Source: Rhizobium sp. RM (GTDB taxonomy: Bacteria > Pseudomonadota > Alphaproteobacteria > Rhizobiales > Rhizobiaceae). From it: DNA of 64,000 nt. Of the stretch, positions 55,205 through 64,000 are shown piece by piece. Position numbers and translations under genes: made by a program. The stretch spans positions 124,001 through 188,000 of the forward strand of contig NZ_JACAWV010000020.1 of the NCBI RefSeq assembly GCF_013390595.1. The letters are read 5' to 3'. Each line of letters starts with the position of its first letter. Position 1 is the stretch's first letter. The notes under the pieces are model-generated. The model did not search any database, had not been told where the DNA came from, and saw only the letters and a program-made list of their open reading frames with translations.

Positions 55205-56728
55205 TTATTCGATGTCGAAGGAAACGCCCTGCGCCAGCGGCAGTGCTTTCGAATAGTTCACGGTGTTGGTAGCACGGCGCATATAGGCTTTCCACGCATC
55301 CGATCCGGATTCGCGCCCGCCGCCCGTTTCTTTTTCGCCACCGAAGGCACCGCCGATTTCGGCGCCCGAAGTGCCGATGTTGACATTGGCGATGCCGCAA
55401 TCTGACCCTTCCGACGACAGGAACCGTTCCGATTCCTGCATGTCACGCGTGAAGATCGAGGACGAGAGACCGGCAGCGACCGCATTGTGCGCGTCGATTG
55501 CCTGATCGAAATCGCTGTATTTCATGACGTAAAGGATCGGGGCGAAGGTTTCTTCCAGAACCGGCCCATCCTGCTTCGGCATTTCGACGAGCGCAGGCTT
55601 GACGTAATAAGCGTTAGGCGCGCCCGTATCGACACGATCGCCGCCATGCACAGCGCCGCCATGTGATTTTGCCTCTCCCAGAGCTTTCTGCATGCCATCG
55701 AAAGCAGCCTTGTCGACCAGCGGGCCGACCAAAGAAGAGGTCTCAAGTGGATTGCCGACAGAAACGGATGCGTAAGCCTTCTTCAAACGCGGTACGAGCT
55801 GATCGTAGACGCTGTCATGCACGAAGAGGCGGCGCAGCGTTGTGCAGCGTTGACCGGCGGTACCCATGGCACCAAATGCGATAGCGCGCAAAGCCATGTC
55901 GAGGTCGGCCGATGGGCAAACGATGCCGCCATTGTTACCGCCGAGTTCGAGAATGCCGCGGGCAAAGCGCTTTGCCAGACGCGGACCGACGTCGCGACCC
56001 ATACGGGTCGAGCCCGTAGCGGAAACCAGCGGTACCTTCGGATTATCAACGAGGGCTTCGCCAACAGTGCGATCGCCGATCAGAAGCTGAGACAAGCCGG
56101 CAGGCGCGTCGCCGAAGCGTGCAGCGGCGCGTTCGAAAATCCCCTGAACGGCAAGTGCCGTCAGCGGGGTTTTTTCCGAAGGCTTCCAGACCACCGGATT
56201 GCCGCAGACAATGGCGAGTGCCGCATTCCAGGACCAGACGGCGACGGGGAAATTGAAAGCGGAAATGACGCCAACGATGCCAAGTGGGTGCCAGGTCTCC
56301 ATCATTCGGTGGCCCGGACGCTCGGTTGCAATGGTCAGACCGTAAAGCTGGCGCGACAGGCCGACGGCGAAATCGCAGATGTCGATCATTTCCTGAACTT
56401 CACCGAGGCCCTCTGAGGGGATTTTACCGGCTTCAATCGATACCAGTCGGCCGAGTTCGGTTTTATTGGCGCGCAACTCTTCGCCCAGAAGACGGATCAG
56501 TTCGCCGCGACGTGGAGCAGGAACGTTGCGCCAGATCTTGAAAGCTGCGTCGGCCTTTTCGACGATCGCGCCAACTTCATTGGCCGAGACCGTCTTGAGT
56601 TCGGCGATCGTCTCGCCTGTGACCGGGGAATAGGATGGCATGTCGCCGCCGGTGTAAAGATCGGCCTGAACGCCAAGCTTCCCGAGCAGGGCTGCCGTTT
56701 CCTTGCGAACATCAACGGTTTTCGTCAT
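55205..56728 (-). CDS. amaB: Aldehyde dehydrogenase of the 2-aminoadipate semialdehyde dehydrogenase type (ALDH7/AmaB)
   Basis: 507-aa aldehyde dehydrogenase: NAD fold around HPLGIVGVISAFNFPVAVWSWN, catalytic Glu in LELGGNNG, catalytic Cys in GTAGQRCTTLRR. The signature FNFPVAVWSWNAALA and GNPVVWKPSEKTPL match the ALDH7 group that oxidises 2-aminoadipate-6-semialdehyde. GGAG lies 8 nt before the ATG at 56728. The HglS-type gene is 55 nt upstream, so they are one operon. Confidence 0.87.
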   Translation of the reverse strand: MTKTVDVRKETAALLGKLGVQADLYTGGDMPSYSPVTGETIAELKTVSANEVGAIVEKADAAFKIWRNVPAPRRGELIRLLGEELRANKTELGRLVSIEAGKIPSEGLGEVQEMIDICDFAVGLSRQLYGLTIATERPGHRMMETWHPLGIVGVISAFNFPVAVWSWNAALAIVCGNPVVWKPSEKTPLTALAVQGIFERAAARFGDAPAGLSQLLIGDRTVGEALVDNPKVPLVSATGSTRMGRDVGPRLAKRFARGILELGGNNGGIVCPSADLDMALRAIAFGAMGTAGQRCTTLRRLFVHDSVYDQLVPRLKKAYASVSVGNPLETSSLVGPLVDKAAFDGMQKALGEAKSHGGAVHGGDRVDTGAPNAYYVKPALVEMPKQDGPVLEETFAPILYVMKYSDFDQAIDAHNAVAAGLSSSIFTRDMQESERFLSSEGSDCGIANVNIGTSGAEIGGAFGGEKETGGGRESGSDAWKAYMRRATNTVNYSKALPLAQGVSFDIE

Positions 56729-56783
56729 TGCTTTTCTCCATGTCTTCAAATTTCTTCGGCGGCTTCAGCCGCAAGGTAACGGA

Positions 56784-58181
56784 CTATTGCGCTGCGGTCA
56801 GCATTTCTATGACGCCGAGGCAATCGTTGAGAGAGGCCTTTTCGATGGCCGTATAGTGCGCGAACTCATCAATCACAGATGCGCCGAGATCACGCTCGAA
56901 CATCACCTGATTTGGGCTCGCGGTGAATTCCTGTGTTGCATCGTCGCCAAGGTTGGACTGGAAAATACCGGCCGCGCTTACGGGTAGAAAGTCTTCATAG
57001 ACGATGGGATCGAACTGGATCAGCCCTTGCGCGATGGCCGTTTCGATGTCGAGTTCAGGTTGTGATGCCGCCTTGCCTTTTTGGGTCAACGAATAGCTGA
57101 AGTAACCAAGCCCGGCTTTTCGGATGCCGTTCCAGTCATCTGGAAATGCCGTGAAGACATCGGCAAGGGCTGCTTCATACTCAGCGGAGTTCGATCCGTC
57201 TGCCGCAGGACGCACCTTGGCGCGGGTTTCGTTCAACAGGGCGTCGTAGAGGGCGCGCCCCTTCGGTGTCAGCGCCACGCCGCGTTGCTCGATTTCACCG
57301 AAACGGGCCGTATGCGAACCGGCGTGCCATACACCTTTTTCACCAATGAATGCGACGGGTTCTTCGAGTGCCTTGAAAGATGTCTGGCGTAGAAGGATAG
57401 GACATTTTCGCGTCGGAGGACCTTCCACCACGGCTTTCGGCGCAATGCCTTCAGCGGGCATCAGCGTCTGAACAGCATCGATGTCGAGCGTCCGGGGTGT
57501 AAGATGATTGATATGCGGCCCTTTGAACGAGACAACGTCGGCGATCAACCGATGTGCGTCGTGCAGGCGCTTATACATGCCGGCATCGACAATGGCTTTG
57601 TCGTGCCAGCGGAAGGTTTCAAGAACTTCGGCCACGAAGAGAGCGGCGTCCGCAGCGTCAAGACCGCCATCGCGTTCTGCCTTTTCCACCAGTGCAGTCG
57701 CCTTGCCGGTAAAGATCTTGCGCGCGGCAAGCACAGTCGCGGCTTCCTTGCGCAACTCCTCGTCCACGATCAAATCCAGACGCAGCAGCGAGGTGAATAC
57801 GCGGAACGGGTTCCGTTTCAGGTGACGGTCTTTCACCGGCCGGAATGCAGTGGAGTGGACGGGAACGCCAGCGGTGGACAGATCATAATAGCCGACCGGG
57901 TGCATGCCCATGACAGCAAAGACGCGACGCATCATTGAAAGCTCGGCAGCTGTCCCAAGGCGGATTGCACCATGGCGCTCCTGCGAGATGCGCTCGAGCG
58001 AATCCGTGGCCTCCAGGCGCTCTTTCAATTGCGGCTCGGCGTCGAGCGTCGCATTGTTGACCCTTGCGACCAGTGCCATGAGCGTGCCGTAAGCCGGAAC
58101 CTCGTCTCGATACATCGATGACATCGCTGCGGAAAACTGGCTGCGAATATCGTCAGCGGCTACGAATTCACGGGTTTGCAT
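56784..58181 (-). CDS. hglS: HglS-type 2-oxoadipate dioxygenase/decarboxylase (DUF1338/YdcJ family)
   Basis: 465-aa protein. It keeps the residues I associate with Pseudomonas putida HglS: H70 and R74 (RHGAIRLG), H226 (PHINHLTP) and a Glu at 296 (RFGEIEQRG), the Fe(II) ligands and substrate Arg. HglS converts 2-oxoadipate to 2-hydroxyglutarate. I chose the ATG at 58181 because this numbering then reproduces the known positions H70 and H226; GAGG lies about 12 nt before it. It heads the three-gene lysine catabolic operon. Confidence 0.85.
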   Translation of the reverse strand: MQTREFVAADDIRSQFSAAMSSMYRDEVPAYGTLMALVARVNNATLDAEPQLKERLEATDSLERISQERHGAIRLGTAAELSMMRRVFAVMGMHPVGYYDLSTAGVPVHSTAFRPVKDRHLKRNPFRVFTSLLRLDLIVDEELRKEAATVLAARKIFTGKATALVEKAERDGGLDAADAALFVAEVLETFRWHDKAIVDAGMYKRLHDAHRLIADVVSFKGPHINHLTPRTLDIDAVQTLMPAEGIAPKAVVEGPPTRKCPILLRQTSFKALEEPVAFIGEKGVWHAGSHTARFGEIEQRGVALTPKGRALYDALLNETRAKVRPAADGSNSAEYEAALADVFTAFPDDWNGIRKAGLGYFSYSLTQKGKAASQPELDIETAIAQGLIQFDPIVYEDFLPVSAAGIFQSNLGDDATQEFTASPNQVMFERDLGASVIDEFAHYTAIEKASLNDCLGVIEMLTAAQ

Positions 58182-58378
58182 CAGGTCATACCTCACCACT
58201 ATCGAGACTTCCGGCAATTCAATCCTCACACGATATCGGAATGAACTTGGGCTGTCTTGTAAGCTTTGAGACTGACTTGATGCGAAAAGAGAATGAAATT
58301 GATGTTAAGCTGCTGTTCGAATGGCGAACAGCCGTCTCACCAAGGAAGGCAAAACGGCTGTCATATCTGCTCGGTGCA

Positions 58379-59410
58379 TTAGAATGCGAGCTGTACTTTC
58401 ATCGATTTGCTGCGATCGCCGGCGGCTTCGAAGGCAGTCACCGCATCGTCTATCGGATAGATGCTGGTCAGCAACGGGCTAAGGTCCACGCGGCCCTGAT
58501 TGATGAGATCAACCGCAAGGCCGAACTCCTCGTGGAAGCGGAAGGTGCCTTTCATCTCGATTTCCTTTGCCACGACCATGTTTTGCGGAATGGAAACATC
58601 GCCGCCTAGGCCAAGCTGAACGACTGTGGAGCGTGGGCGCAGAACTTCAAGACCAGAGCGAACGGCACGCTCGTTGCCAGATGCTTCGAACTGGACGTCG
58701 AAGTATCCCTTGTTTGCGGAATAAGCAGCAAGCGCCTCAGGATTGGTTGCGACATTGATGACGCGGTCTGCACCGATTTCCAGTGCTTTCTCAAGTACGG
58801 CATCCATCACGTCCGTTGCGACGACTTCACGGGCACCATGGGCACGGGCTGCAATGATTGCCAGCGCACCGATCGGGCCGCAACCTGTGACCAGCACACG
58901 TTTGCCAAGCAACGCACCAGCGCGGTTGACTGCGTGCAAGGTTACCGCAAAAGGTTCAGCCATCGCGGCTTCGTTGATCGATACCCCTTCGGCTACTTTG
59001 TGGCACTGCCAGGCCTCGGCAACAAGCCGCTGGCGGAATGCACCCTGGATGTGAGGCATCGGCATGGCCGAACCATAAAAACGCATGTTGAGGCAATGGT
59101 TCTGCTGGCCGGCAAGGCAGTATTCGCAGGAATTGCAGGGGCGGCTTGGCGAGACTGCTACACGGTCACCGACGGTGAGGCCGGATACGCCTGCACCGAG
59201 TGCCTTGATCGTGCCGGCAACCTCGTGTCCAAGGATCATCGGCTCGCGGACACGTACGGTGCCGAAGCCACCGTGATTGTAATAGTGCAGATCAGAACCG
59301 CAAATGCCGCCAGCCTCGATCGCAACTTCCACCTGACCGGGGCCAAGGCTTTCGACTTCTTTCTCCTCAACGCGAAGATCTTTCGCGGCATGAATGACAA
59401 CGGCTTTCAT
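58379..59410 (-). CDS. L-idonate 5-dehydrogenase-like zinc alcohol dehydrogenase
   Basis: 343-aa medium-chain zinc dehydrogenase: catalytic Zn ligands Cys in GGICGSD, HE in GHEVAG and a Glu at AEPFAV; structural Zn site CNSCEYCLAGQQNHC; cofactor motif GCGPIGALA. IdnD/sorbitol dehydrogenase group. Two adjacent ATGs (59413, 59410) follow GGAAAGG; I use the second. A GntR/IdnR-like operator lies 57-76 bp upstream, which supports sugar-acid control. Confidence 0.85.
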   Translation of the reverse strand: MKAVVIHAAKDLRVEEKEVESLGPGQVEVAIEAGGICGSDLHYYNHGGFGTVRVREPMILGHEVAGTIKALGAGVSGLTVGDRVAVSPSRPCNSCEYCLAGQQNHCLNMRFYGSAMPMPHIQGAFRQRLVAEAWQCHKVAEGVSINEAAMAEPFAVTLHAVNRAGALLGKRVLVTGCGPIGALAIIAARAHGAREVVATDVMDAVLEKALEIGADRVINVATNPEALAAYSANKGYFDVQFEASGNERAVRSGLEVLRPRSTVVQLGLGGDVSIPQNMVVAKEIEMKGTFRFHEEFGLAVDLINQGRVDLSPLLTSIYPIDDAVTAFEAAGDRSKSMKVQLAF

Positions 59411-59469
59411 CATTTACCTTTCCGACTACTCCCAGGGACGGGCCGTGCGACCTTCGTTCCCAATACGCC

Positions 59470-59485
59470 ATGTTATCGGTAACAT
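59470..59485. promoter_or_regulatory. GntR/IdnR-like (LacI-family) operator upstream of the idonate dehydrogenase-like gene
   Basis: ATGTTA-TCGG-TAACAT, a perfect 16-bp palindrome, close to the ATGTTACC(G/C)GTAACAT type of site recognised by E. coli GntR and IdnR. The matching LacI-family gene is not in this window. Confidence 0.55.
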
Positions 59486-59593
59486 AAAGAGCAAAAATGG
59501 CGGATTTTCAGATAAGCAGTCGCGAGGGACAGGAAATATCCATCGCGGAAAAGGCAGTTCCGCGAATTAAAATCGTCGCGTGCATCATCGTTA

Positions 59594-60073
59594 TCATGAT
59601 GTTTCGTCGAGGTTTTTTTGAATTGTTGCGGCCATGATGACAGGTCCGTTGCCATCAAGTGCAAGCTTGTCATCAGGATTTCTGAGAGGACATTCCGTTA
59701 ATGAGAGACACCCGCATCCAATGCAACTATCGAGTTGATCGCGCAAGGCAATCAGTCCGGAAATACGGCGCTCAAGATGAGCGTGCCATCTCGAAGACAT
59801 ATGTGACCATTGTTTTTTGGTAGGGCTTGCATCAAGCGGTAGTTCGGCCAGCGTTTCCTGTATCTCACTCAATCCTATACCGACCCGTTGTGCGGCCTTT
59901 ATGATGGCGACTCGCCGTAACATGTAGCGCGCGTAACGGCGCTGATTTCCCGACGTGCGTACTGACGCGATCAGCTTTTTTGTCTCATAGAAATGCAGGG
60001 TTGATACGGCGACGCCGCTTCGCCGCGCCAGTTCTCCTACCGTCAGCGGAGCGTAGATATCTATTTTCTTCAC
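59594..60073 (-). CDS. soxR: SoxR redox-sensing MerR-family regulator
   Basis: 159-aa protein: MerR HTH (about 8-75; VGELARRSGVAVSTLHFYETKKL) and the [2Fe-2S] Cys cluster C117, C120, C122, C128 (CIGCGCLSLTECPLRNP). It senses redox-cycling drugs or superoxide. I chose the GTG at 60073: a TTG at 60088 lies inside the SoxR box, and the GAGG arm of the box is 9 nt before the GTG and may double as Shine-Dalgarno. Divergent from sodB. Confidence 0.92.
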   Translation of the reverse strand: MKKIDIYAPLTVGELARRSGVAVSTLHFYETKKLIASVRTSGNQRRYARYMLRRVAIIKAAQRVGIGLSEIQETLAELPLDASPTKKQWSHMSSRWHAHLERRISGLIALRDQLDSCIGCGCLSLTECPLRNPDDKLALDGNGPVIMAATIQKNLDETS

Positions 60074-60078
60074 GTGTC

Positions 60079-60109
60079 TTGACCTCAACTATGGTTGAGG
60101 TTTTATAAG
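60079..60109 (+). promoter_or_regulatory. SoxR box and sodB promoter
   Basis: A perfect dyad ACCTCAAC-TATG-GTTGAGGT (60082-60101) lies between -35 TTGACC (60079-60084) and -10 TATAAG (60104-60109). The spacer is 19 bp, the over-long spacing that SoxR-type activators correct by DNA distortion. Sequence is close to the E. coli soxS box (CCTCAAGTTAACTTGAGG). Confidence 0.85.
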
Positions 60110-60161
60110 CTAGGCCGTTCCGCGGGGCAACGTTGTCCCCGCTTGCAAGAAAGGATACGGA

Positions 60162-60764
60162 ATGGCTTTCTCTCTCCCCGGTCTCCCTTACGCCCACGAT
60201 GCTCTCGCTTCTCTCGGAATGTCGCGCGAAACGATCGAGTTCCATCACGACATTCATCACAAGGCCTATGTCGACAACAGCAACAAACTGATCGCGGGTA
60301 CAGAGTGGGAGACGAAATCGCTCGAAGATATCGTGACCGGAACGTATCAGGCCGGTGCCGCGGCCCAGAGCGGCATATTCAACAACGTGTCGCAACATTG
60401 GAACCACGCTCTGTTCTGGGACATCATGGGGCCGGGCGAAAACAAGAAAATGCCGGGCGAACTGGAACAGGCGCTTAAACAGTCCTTCGGCTCAGTCGAA
60501 AAGTTCCGCGACGAGTTTTCTGCCGCGGGTACTGGCCAATTCGGTTCCGGTTGGGCATGGCTCGTCAAGGACAAGGACGGGTCCCTTAAGGTCACGAAAA
60601 CCGAAAATGGAGTGAACCCATTGTGCTTCGGTCAGACGGCCCTGCTTGGCTGCGACATCTGGGAGCACAGCTACTACATAGACTTCCGCAATCGGCGACC
60701 CGCCTATTTGGCAAATTTCCTGGAAATACTCGTAAATTGGGAAGCAGTTGCTAGCCGGCTCTGA
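60162..60764 (+). CDS. sodB: Superoxide dismutase, Fe/Mn type
   Basis: 200-aa cytoplasmic enzyme. Metal ligands fit H28, H81, D164 and H168 (FHHDIHHK, WNHALFW, DIWEHSYY). Fe versus Mn cannot be read with certainty; the Gln in GTGQFGSGWAWL is of the Fe-type position pattern. AAAGGA precedes the ATG. It is read from the SoxR box, so it should be superoxide inducible. In Agrobacterium a SoxR-controlled sodB paralog is known. Confidence 0.93.
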   Translation: MAFSLPGLPYAHDALASLGMSRETIEFHHDIHHKAYVDNSNKLIAGTEWETKSLEDIVTGTYQAGAAAQSGIFNNVSQHWNHALFWDIMGPGENKKMPGELEQALKQSFGSVEKFRDEFSAAGTGQFGSGWAWLVKDKDGSLKVTKTENGVNPLCFGQTALLGCDIWEHSYYIDFRNRRPAYLANFLEILVNWEAVASRL

Positions 60765-60802
60765 TCCTGGCCTTTTGAGAAAAACTGGCGAGAGGCTGGA
60801 AA

Positions 60803-62182
60803 TCAGGCGATTTCAACAGCCTTTCGCCACGCATTCCTGTAGTTTGTAAGCGGAAGTGAAGGCGCAATAGACAACGTTCGCGCTTCCCTTGGACGTGCAC
60901 CCGTCAACATGGCCGCACCCAGAGCGGTCCCGCTTAATGATCCACCTTCTGGAACGAGAACATCGCGATTGGTCGCTGACGCTAGCGCCCTGAGATAGTT
61001 CGTGTTCCCGCTCATAGGCCCCTCAACGATAATCGGTCCTTCTGCTCCGGTGAGTTCCAGACACACCTCGGTCATCAGCGCGACATAAAGGGACGCAGCG
61101 GCGATCTTCTCCGCATCCGAAGCGGGTGTGCCGATCCATTCTTTACTGCGCCCCGGAAAGGGACCCGAACCCTCGACCACGTTCGGCAAGATCATCACCG
61201 ATCTCTCGAGAACTGAACTGATAGCTTGATCGATTTCCTCTGTCGGTGCGGTCAGTCCCTGCGTCAGGACCTCGAATTCACGACCGCCCATAAACCGGGC
61301 GGATGGTGTCGGTTTGCCAAAGGCATTGACATTGGCGAGGCTGTCGCGTTCGGGCGTTAGTCCCTCAAGATTGCCGGGTGTTGCAAAACATACCACCCAC
61401 GTACCAGTGGAAACGACTGCAAATGGTGGGGCGCGGAATAGCACGTGTGGCAACAGCGATGCGTTGGAATCGTGAATTCCGCAAAACACGGGAACCGGGT
61501 GTTGCAATCCAAGCTGATGGCAAAGCTCAGACTTGAGCTGGCCAAGTGCATCAAAGGCCGAGTGGACGGGTGCCATCTTTTCTCGGAGATCGAGACGGTC
61601 GACCAATGATGAAAACTGACCCAGTTCCGGAGCCCACAGATCCGTATGGCAGCCAAGCGACGTCGCCTCATTTGAAACGATGCCCGTCAACCGAAAGGCC
61701 CAGTATTGCGGGTATGTGAGGATCGACGCGACACGACGGAATTCGTCCGGAAACCCCGATTTTTGGAAGTGTAATTGGGCACCGAGATTGAGGCCAGCAG
61801 ACAGGGGCGGCGAAAAGGTCTCTGAAAAGTCGGGACGAAGCCCGGCGTAGGTTTCGCGGATAGCTTGTGGATACTCATACTCGTAGTCGAGTATGGGAAG
61901 AGCAAGCTCGCCGTTTTCGTCCAGCAGAGCCGCACTCGCGCCATGTGTTGTGATCGAGATCGCATCGAAGCCGGGTGAAGCTGCAAAACCGGCAAGAGCC
62001 TCCTGAATGAACGTCCAAAGCGCATCGATATCATAATGCGGATAGGGCGGTGCGGCGATGATGGTGTTGGGTGTCTTGCGAACAGAAATCTCCGCTCCAC
62101 TTTCTCCATCCAGCAAAACGACCTTCGCATTGGTCTTGCCGATGTCGATCACCGCAATGCGCTTGAAGTGATTGTCGCTCAT
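60803..62182 (-). CDS. rhaK: FGGY-family carbohydrate kinase (rhamnose/RhaK)
   Basis: 459-aa FGGY kinase: phosphate motif [12 protein letters not shown] near residue 11, the substrate catalytic region SITTHGAS, and [18 protein letters not shown] in the C-terminal ATP domain. In Rhizobium leguminosarum RhaK acts on rhamnose and is required for transport. It follows rhaU and overlaps it by 4 nt (ATGA). Convergent with sodB. Confidence 0.88.
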   Translation of the reverse strand: MSDNHFKRIAVIDIGKTNAKVVLLDGESGAEISVRKTPNTIIAAPPYPHYDIDALWTFIQEALAGFAASPGFDAISITTHGASAALLDENGELALPILDYEYEYPQAIRETYAGLRPDFSETFSPPLSAGLNLGAQLHFQKSGFPDEFRRVASILTYPQYWAFRLTGIVSNEATSLGCHTDLWAPELGQFSSLVDRLDLREKMAPVHSAFDALGQLKSELCHQLGLQHPVPVFCGIHDSNASLLPHVLFRAPPFAVVSTGTWVVCFATPGNLEGLTPERDSLANVNAFGKPTPSARFMGGREFEVLTQGLTAPTEEIDQAISSVLERSVMILPNVVEGSGPFPGRSKEWIGTPASDAEKIAAASLYVALMTEVCLELTGAEGPIIVEGPMSGNTNYLRALASATNRDVLVPEGGSLSGTALGAAMLTGARPREARTLSIAPSLPLTNYRNAWRKAVEIA

Positions 62183-62502
62183 GGCAGGTGGAACACCGTG
62201 ACAAGATCAGTCGCGACCGGTGAGTTATCGGGATTGCTTTCCATGATGTCGGCCATATGCGCCCACCATTTTTTCATCACAGCATGATCGGGCAGAGAGG
62301 CCATGCCGTGGTTTTGCGGGCGGCTCAGAACACCAAAAAGAATGTTGGTTTCTCGATCGAGATGTATGGAGTAGTCGCTGACGCCTGCCTGATGCAGCAG
62401 CGTTACAAGTTCCGGCCAAATTTCGTCGTGACGCTTTTGATACTCGGCTTCCTTGCCGGGAAACAGCTTCATCTTGAAGGCGTATTTTTCAAGCTCGGGC
62501 AC
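62179..62502 (-). CDS. rhaU: L-rhamnose mutarotase
   Basis: 107-aa protein of the RhaM/RhaU (YiiL) family, which interconverts alpha- and beta-L-rhamnose; [22 protein letters not shown] and the C-terminal WWAHMADIM motif are typical. Start is a GTG at 62502, 3 nt after the rhaQ stop. Confidence 0.88.
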   Translation of the reverse strand: MPELEKYAFKMKLFPGKEAEYQKRHDEIWPELVTLLHQAGVSDYSIHLDRETNILFGVLSRPQNHGMASLPDHAVMKKWWAHMADIMESNPDNSPVATDLVTVFHLP

Positions 62503-62505
62503 AGT

Positions 62506-63519
62506 TCAGGACCTCATGGCGCGGAGACGGCGAACAACGATTGGAATGGCGATGGTGATGATCAGGAGCAGGCCGACGAAGATCGACATGACGATGCCCG
62601 GCACGTTGAGAAGGCCGAGACCGAAGGTAACAAGGCCCATCACGAAGGCAGCGATCACAACACCACCGATGGTCCCGGAGCCGCCGAGAATGGAGACGCC
62701 GCCCAGCACGACCATCGTCACCACTTCCAGCTCCCACCCTTGAGCGATGGATGGACGCGTGGACCCAAGGCGCGAGGTCAGGCAAACGGCGGCAATCCCG
62801 CTCATAAACCCCGTCAACAGGAACAGGACGAACTTGATGCGCTCCACCGGAATGCCGGAGAAGCGCGCGGCTAAAGGGTTGTTGCCAATGACATAGACCT
62901 GACGGCCGAAATTCGTGGCGTGCAACAGAATGGCGAAAATGACCGCCATGACAATGAAAAGCAGGAATTCGAAGGAGAAGACCCAGAAGACATAACCCTG
63001 ACCGAAGTAAGCGAAATCCGCCGGATATTTCCCGTAAGCCTGATCGCCCAGCATCACATAGGAAATGCCGCGAAACAGGCTCATCGTACCGATGGTGACG
63101 ACAATGGACGGCAGCTTCAATCCGGCAACCAGAAAGCCGTTGAATGCGCCACACGCCACGCCAACGCCGATCCCAATGGCGACAAGCCCTGGTGTGGCCA
63201 CACCCATCTGCACCGCATAACCCATGGCGGTCGAGGCGAGCGCGATGATCGCTGCGACGGAAAGGTCGATTTCACCCGCAATGACCAGGAGTGCCATCGC
63301 AAATGCGATCAGCGCCTTTTCGGTGAAGTTGAAGGTTGCGTCCGATAGGTTCCACGCATTGAGAAAGTAAGGCGAAGCAAGCGAGTTCGCGATAAAGATC
63401 AGGATCGCGACGCCGAGCAAAAGCACTTCCCAGCTTGCCATAACGCGTTTGAAGGGGGTGCCGAGTTTGTCGGGAATGACGCGCGCGGCTGTTTTGGTTT
63501 CCGGTGCGATCAGGCTCAT
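62506..63519 (-). CDS. rhaQ: L-rhamnose ABC transporter permease RhaQ
   Basis: 337-aa RbsC-type permease with about nine membrane helices and the EAA-like loop MVVLGGVSILGGSGTIGG. Its start overlaps the rhaP stop by 4 nt. Position between rhaP and rhaU identifies it. Confidence 0.87.
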   Translation of the reverse strand: MSLIAPETKTAARVIPDKLGTPFKRVMASWEVLLLGVAILIFIANSLASPYFLNAWNLSDATFNFTEKALIAFAMALLVIAGEIDLSVAAIIALASTAMGYAVQMGVATPGLVAIGIGVGVACGAFNGFLVAGLKLPSIVVTIGTMSLFRGISYVMLGDQAYGKYPADFAYFGQGYVFWVFSFEFLLFIVMAVIFAILLHATNFGRQVYVIGNNPLAARFSGIPVERIKFVLFLLTGFMSGIAAVCLTSRLGSTRPSIAQGWELEVVTMVVLGGVSILGGSGTIGGVVIAAFVMGLVTFGLGLLNVPGIVMSIFVGLLLIITIAIPIVVRRLRAMRS

Positions 63520-64000
63520 GCTACGGCCTCCTTCCCATTATCTGCCGCTGCCCTGTCGCGCAGGATGATACGGCCTCTCTTGGCTTCGGCGCGAGCATTG
63601 AACACAACCGCCAGAATGATGACGACGCCCGAGATTGCCATTTGTGCGAATGGAGAAATTCCAATGACCGGCAAAGCATTTTTGATGACGCCAAGGAAAA
63701 GTGCGCCGAGAACTGCTCCAATTGCCGTTCCAATGCCACCAGCAATCGAAATGCCGCCGATCACATTGGCTGCCACGCTGTCGAGTTCAAGACCGGCAGC
63801 GATATCGACATAGGCCACCGCATAACGCGAAACCCAGAGATAGCTGGCGAGCCCGGCAAGTGCACCGGACAATACAAAGGCGAGGAAGCGTGTGCGACCG
63901 ACGTCGATCCCGGCGTAAACGGCAGCGCCCGGATTGCCACCGGATGCATAGGCTGAACGACCGAAAGACGTTCTCGTCAAAACGAGCCACGCGCCAGCGA
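63516..64000 (-). CDS. rhaP: L-rhamnose ABC transporter permease RhaP, C-terminal part
   Basis: The gene runs off the right edge; 160 codons plus the stop are present, starting in the middle of a permease (GRSAYASGGNPGAAVYAGIDVGR is a typical cytoplasmic loop; IAGGIGTAIGAVLGALFLG is the late membrane region). The frame stays open to base 64000. The remainder, and rhaS/rhaT/rhaR in other rhizobia, would lie to the right. Confidence 0.85.
   Translation of the reverse strand, partial: AGAWLVLTRTSFGRSAYASGGNPGAAVYAGIDVGRTRFLAFVLSGALAGLASYLWVSRYAVAYVDIAAGLELDSVAANVIGGISIAGGIGTAIGAVLGALFLGVIKNALPVIGISPFAQMAISGVVIILAVVFNARAEAKRGRIILRDRAAADNGKEAVA

Overview
The window looks like part of a secondary replicon (linear chromosome, chromid or large plasmid) of a Rhizobiaceae alphaproteobacterium, most likely the Agrobacterium/Rhizobium group. 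The grounds are moderately high GC, many ABC uptake systems each with its own regulator, an L-rhamnose cassette in the rhizobial rhaPQUK order, a rhizobial-type che operon, a SoxR-sodB divergon and a catalase-peroxidase. I ran no database search; family names come from motifs and gene order. I saw no rRNA, tRNA, CRISPR array, insertion sequence or phage gene.

Layout, left half. 1-5.5 kb: a membrane-type FAD (GMC) dehydrogenase operon with a Tat-exported small subunit and the start of a third, exported subunit, divergent from a MarR regulator; then an SDR + VOC pair divergent from a LysR regulator. 5.5-13.2 kb: a NarL-type two-component system divergent from a sugar ABC transporter operon ending in an SMP-30 lactonase. 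13.2-22.1 kb: an enolase-superfamily acid-sugar enzyme, an SGNH esterase and an oligopeptide-type binding protein on the plus strand, facing the matching ABC permease/ATPase genes and a GntR regulator on the minus strand. 22.4-31.9 kb: a minus-strand catabolic operon with a flavin monooxygenase, a DsbA-fold isomerase-like protein, an atypical M19 dipeptidase-like protein, a polyamine-type ABC importer, a type B carboxylesterase and a LysR regulator.

Middle. 32.2-43.3 kb: a chemotaxis locus. One minus-strand operon encodes an HD-GYP response regulator, a STAS protein, CheY, CheA, CheW, a transmembrane MCP, a second CheW, CheR and CheB, followed by a VirC1-like ParA ATPase. A soluble protein with a degraded MCP hairpin is encoded convergently. 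43.9-50.8 kb: NmrA-like reductase + cupin, LysR with a ring-cleavage-type VOC dioxygenase, PPK2, a ZntB/CorA transporter and IlvE.

Right end. 51-53.7 kb: a Fur-family gene translationally coupled to katG. 54-58.2 kb: three enzymes that fit the last steps of lysine degradation (2-aminoadipate semialdehyde dehydrogenase, aminotransferase, HglS-type 2-oxoadipate dioxygenase). 58.4-60.8 kb: an L-idonate dehydrogenase-like gene behind a GntR/IdnR-like operator, and soxR divergent from sodB across a textbook SoxR box. 60.8-64 kb: rhamnose kinase, mutarotase and two permease genes, the last cut by the window edge.

The least familiar elements are the 22.4-31.9 kb catabolic operon, whose substrate I cannot name and whose M19-like enzyme lacks the usual first metal-site residues, and the chemotaxis locus with a ParA-like ATPase beside a soluble pseudo-receptor. 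Several clean dyads (2520-2560, 7630-7653, 13624-13662, 43821-43837, 53631-53653, 59470-59485, 60082-60101) give specific regulatory hypotheses.
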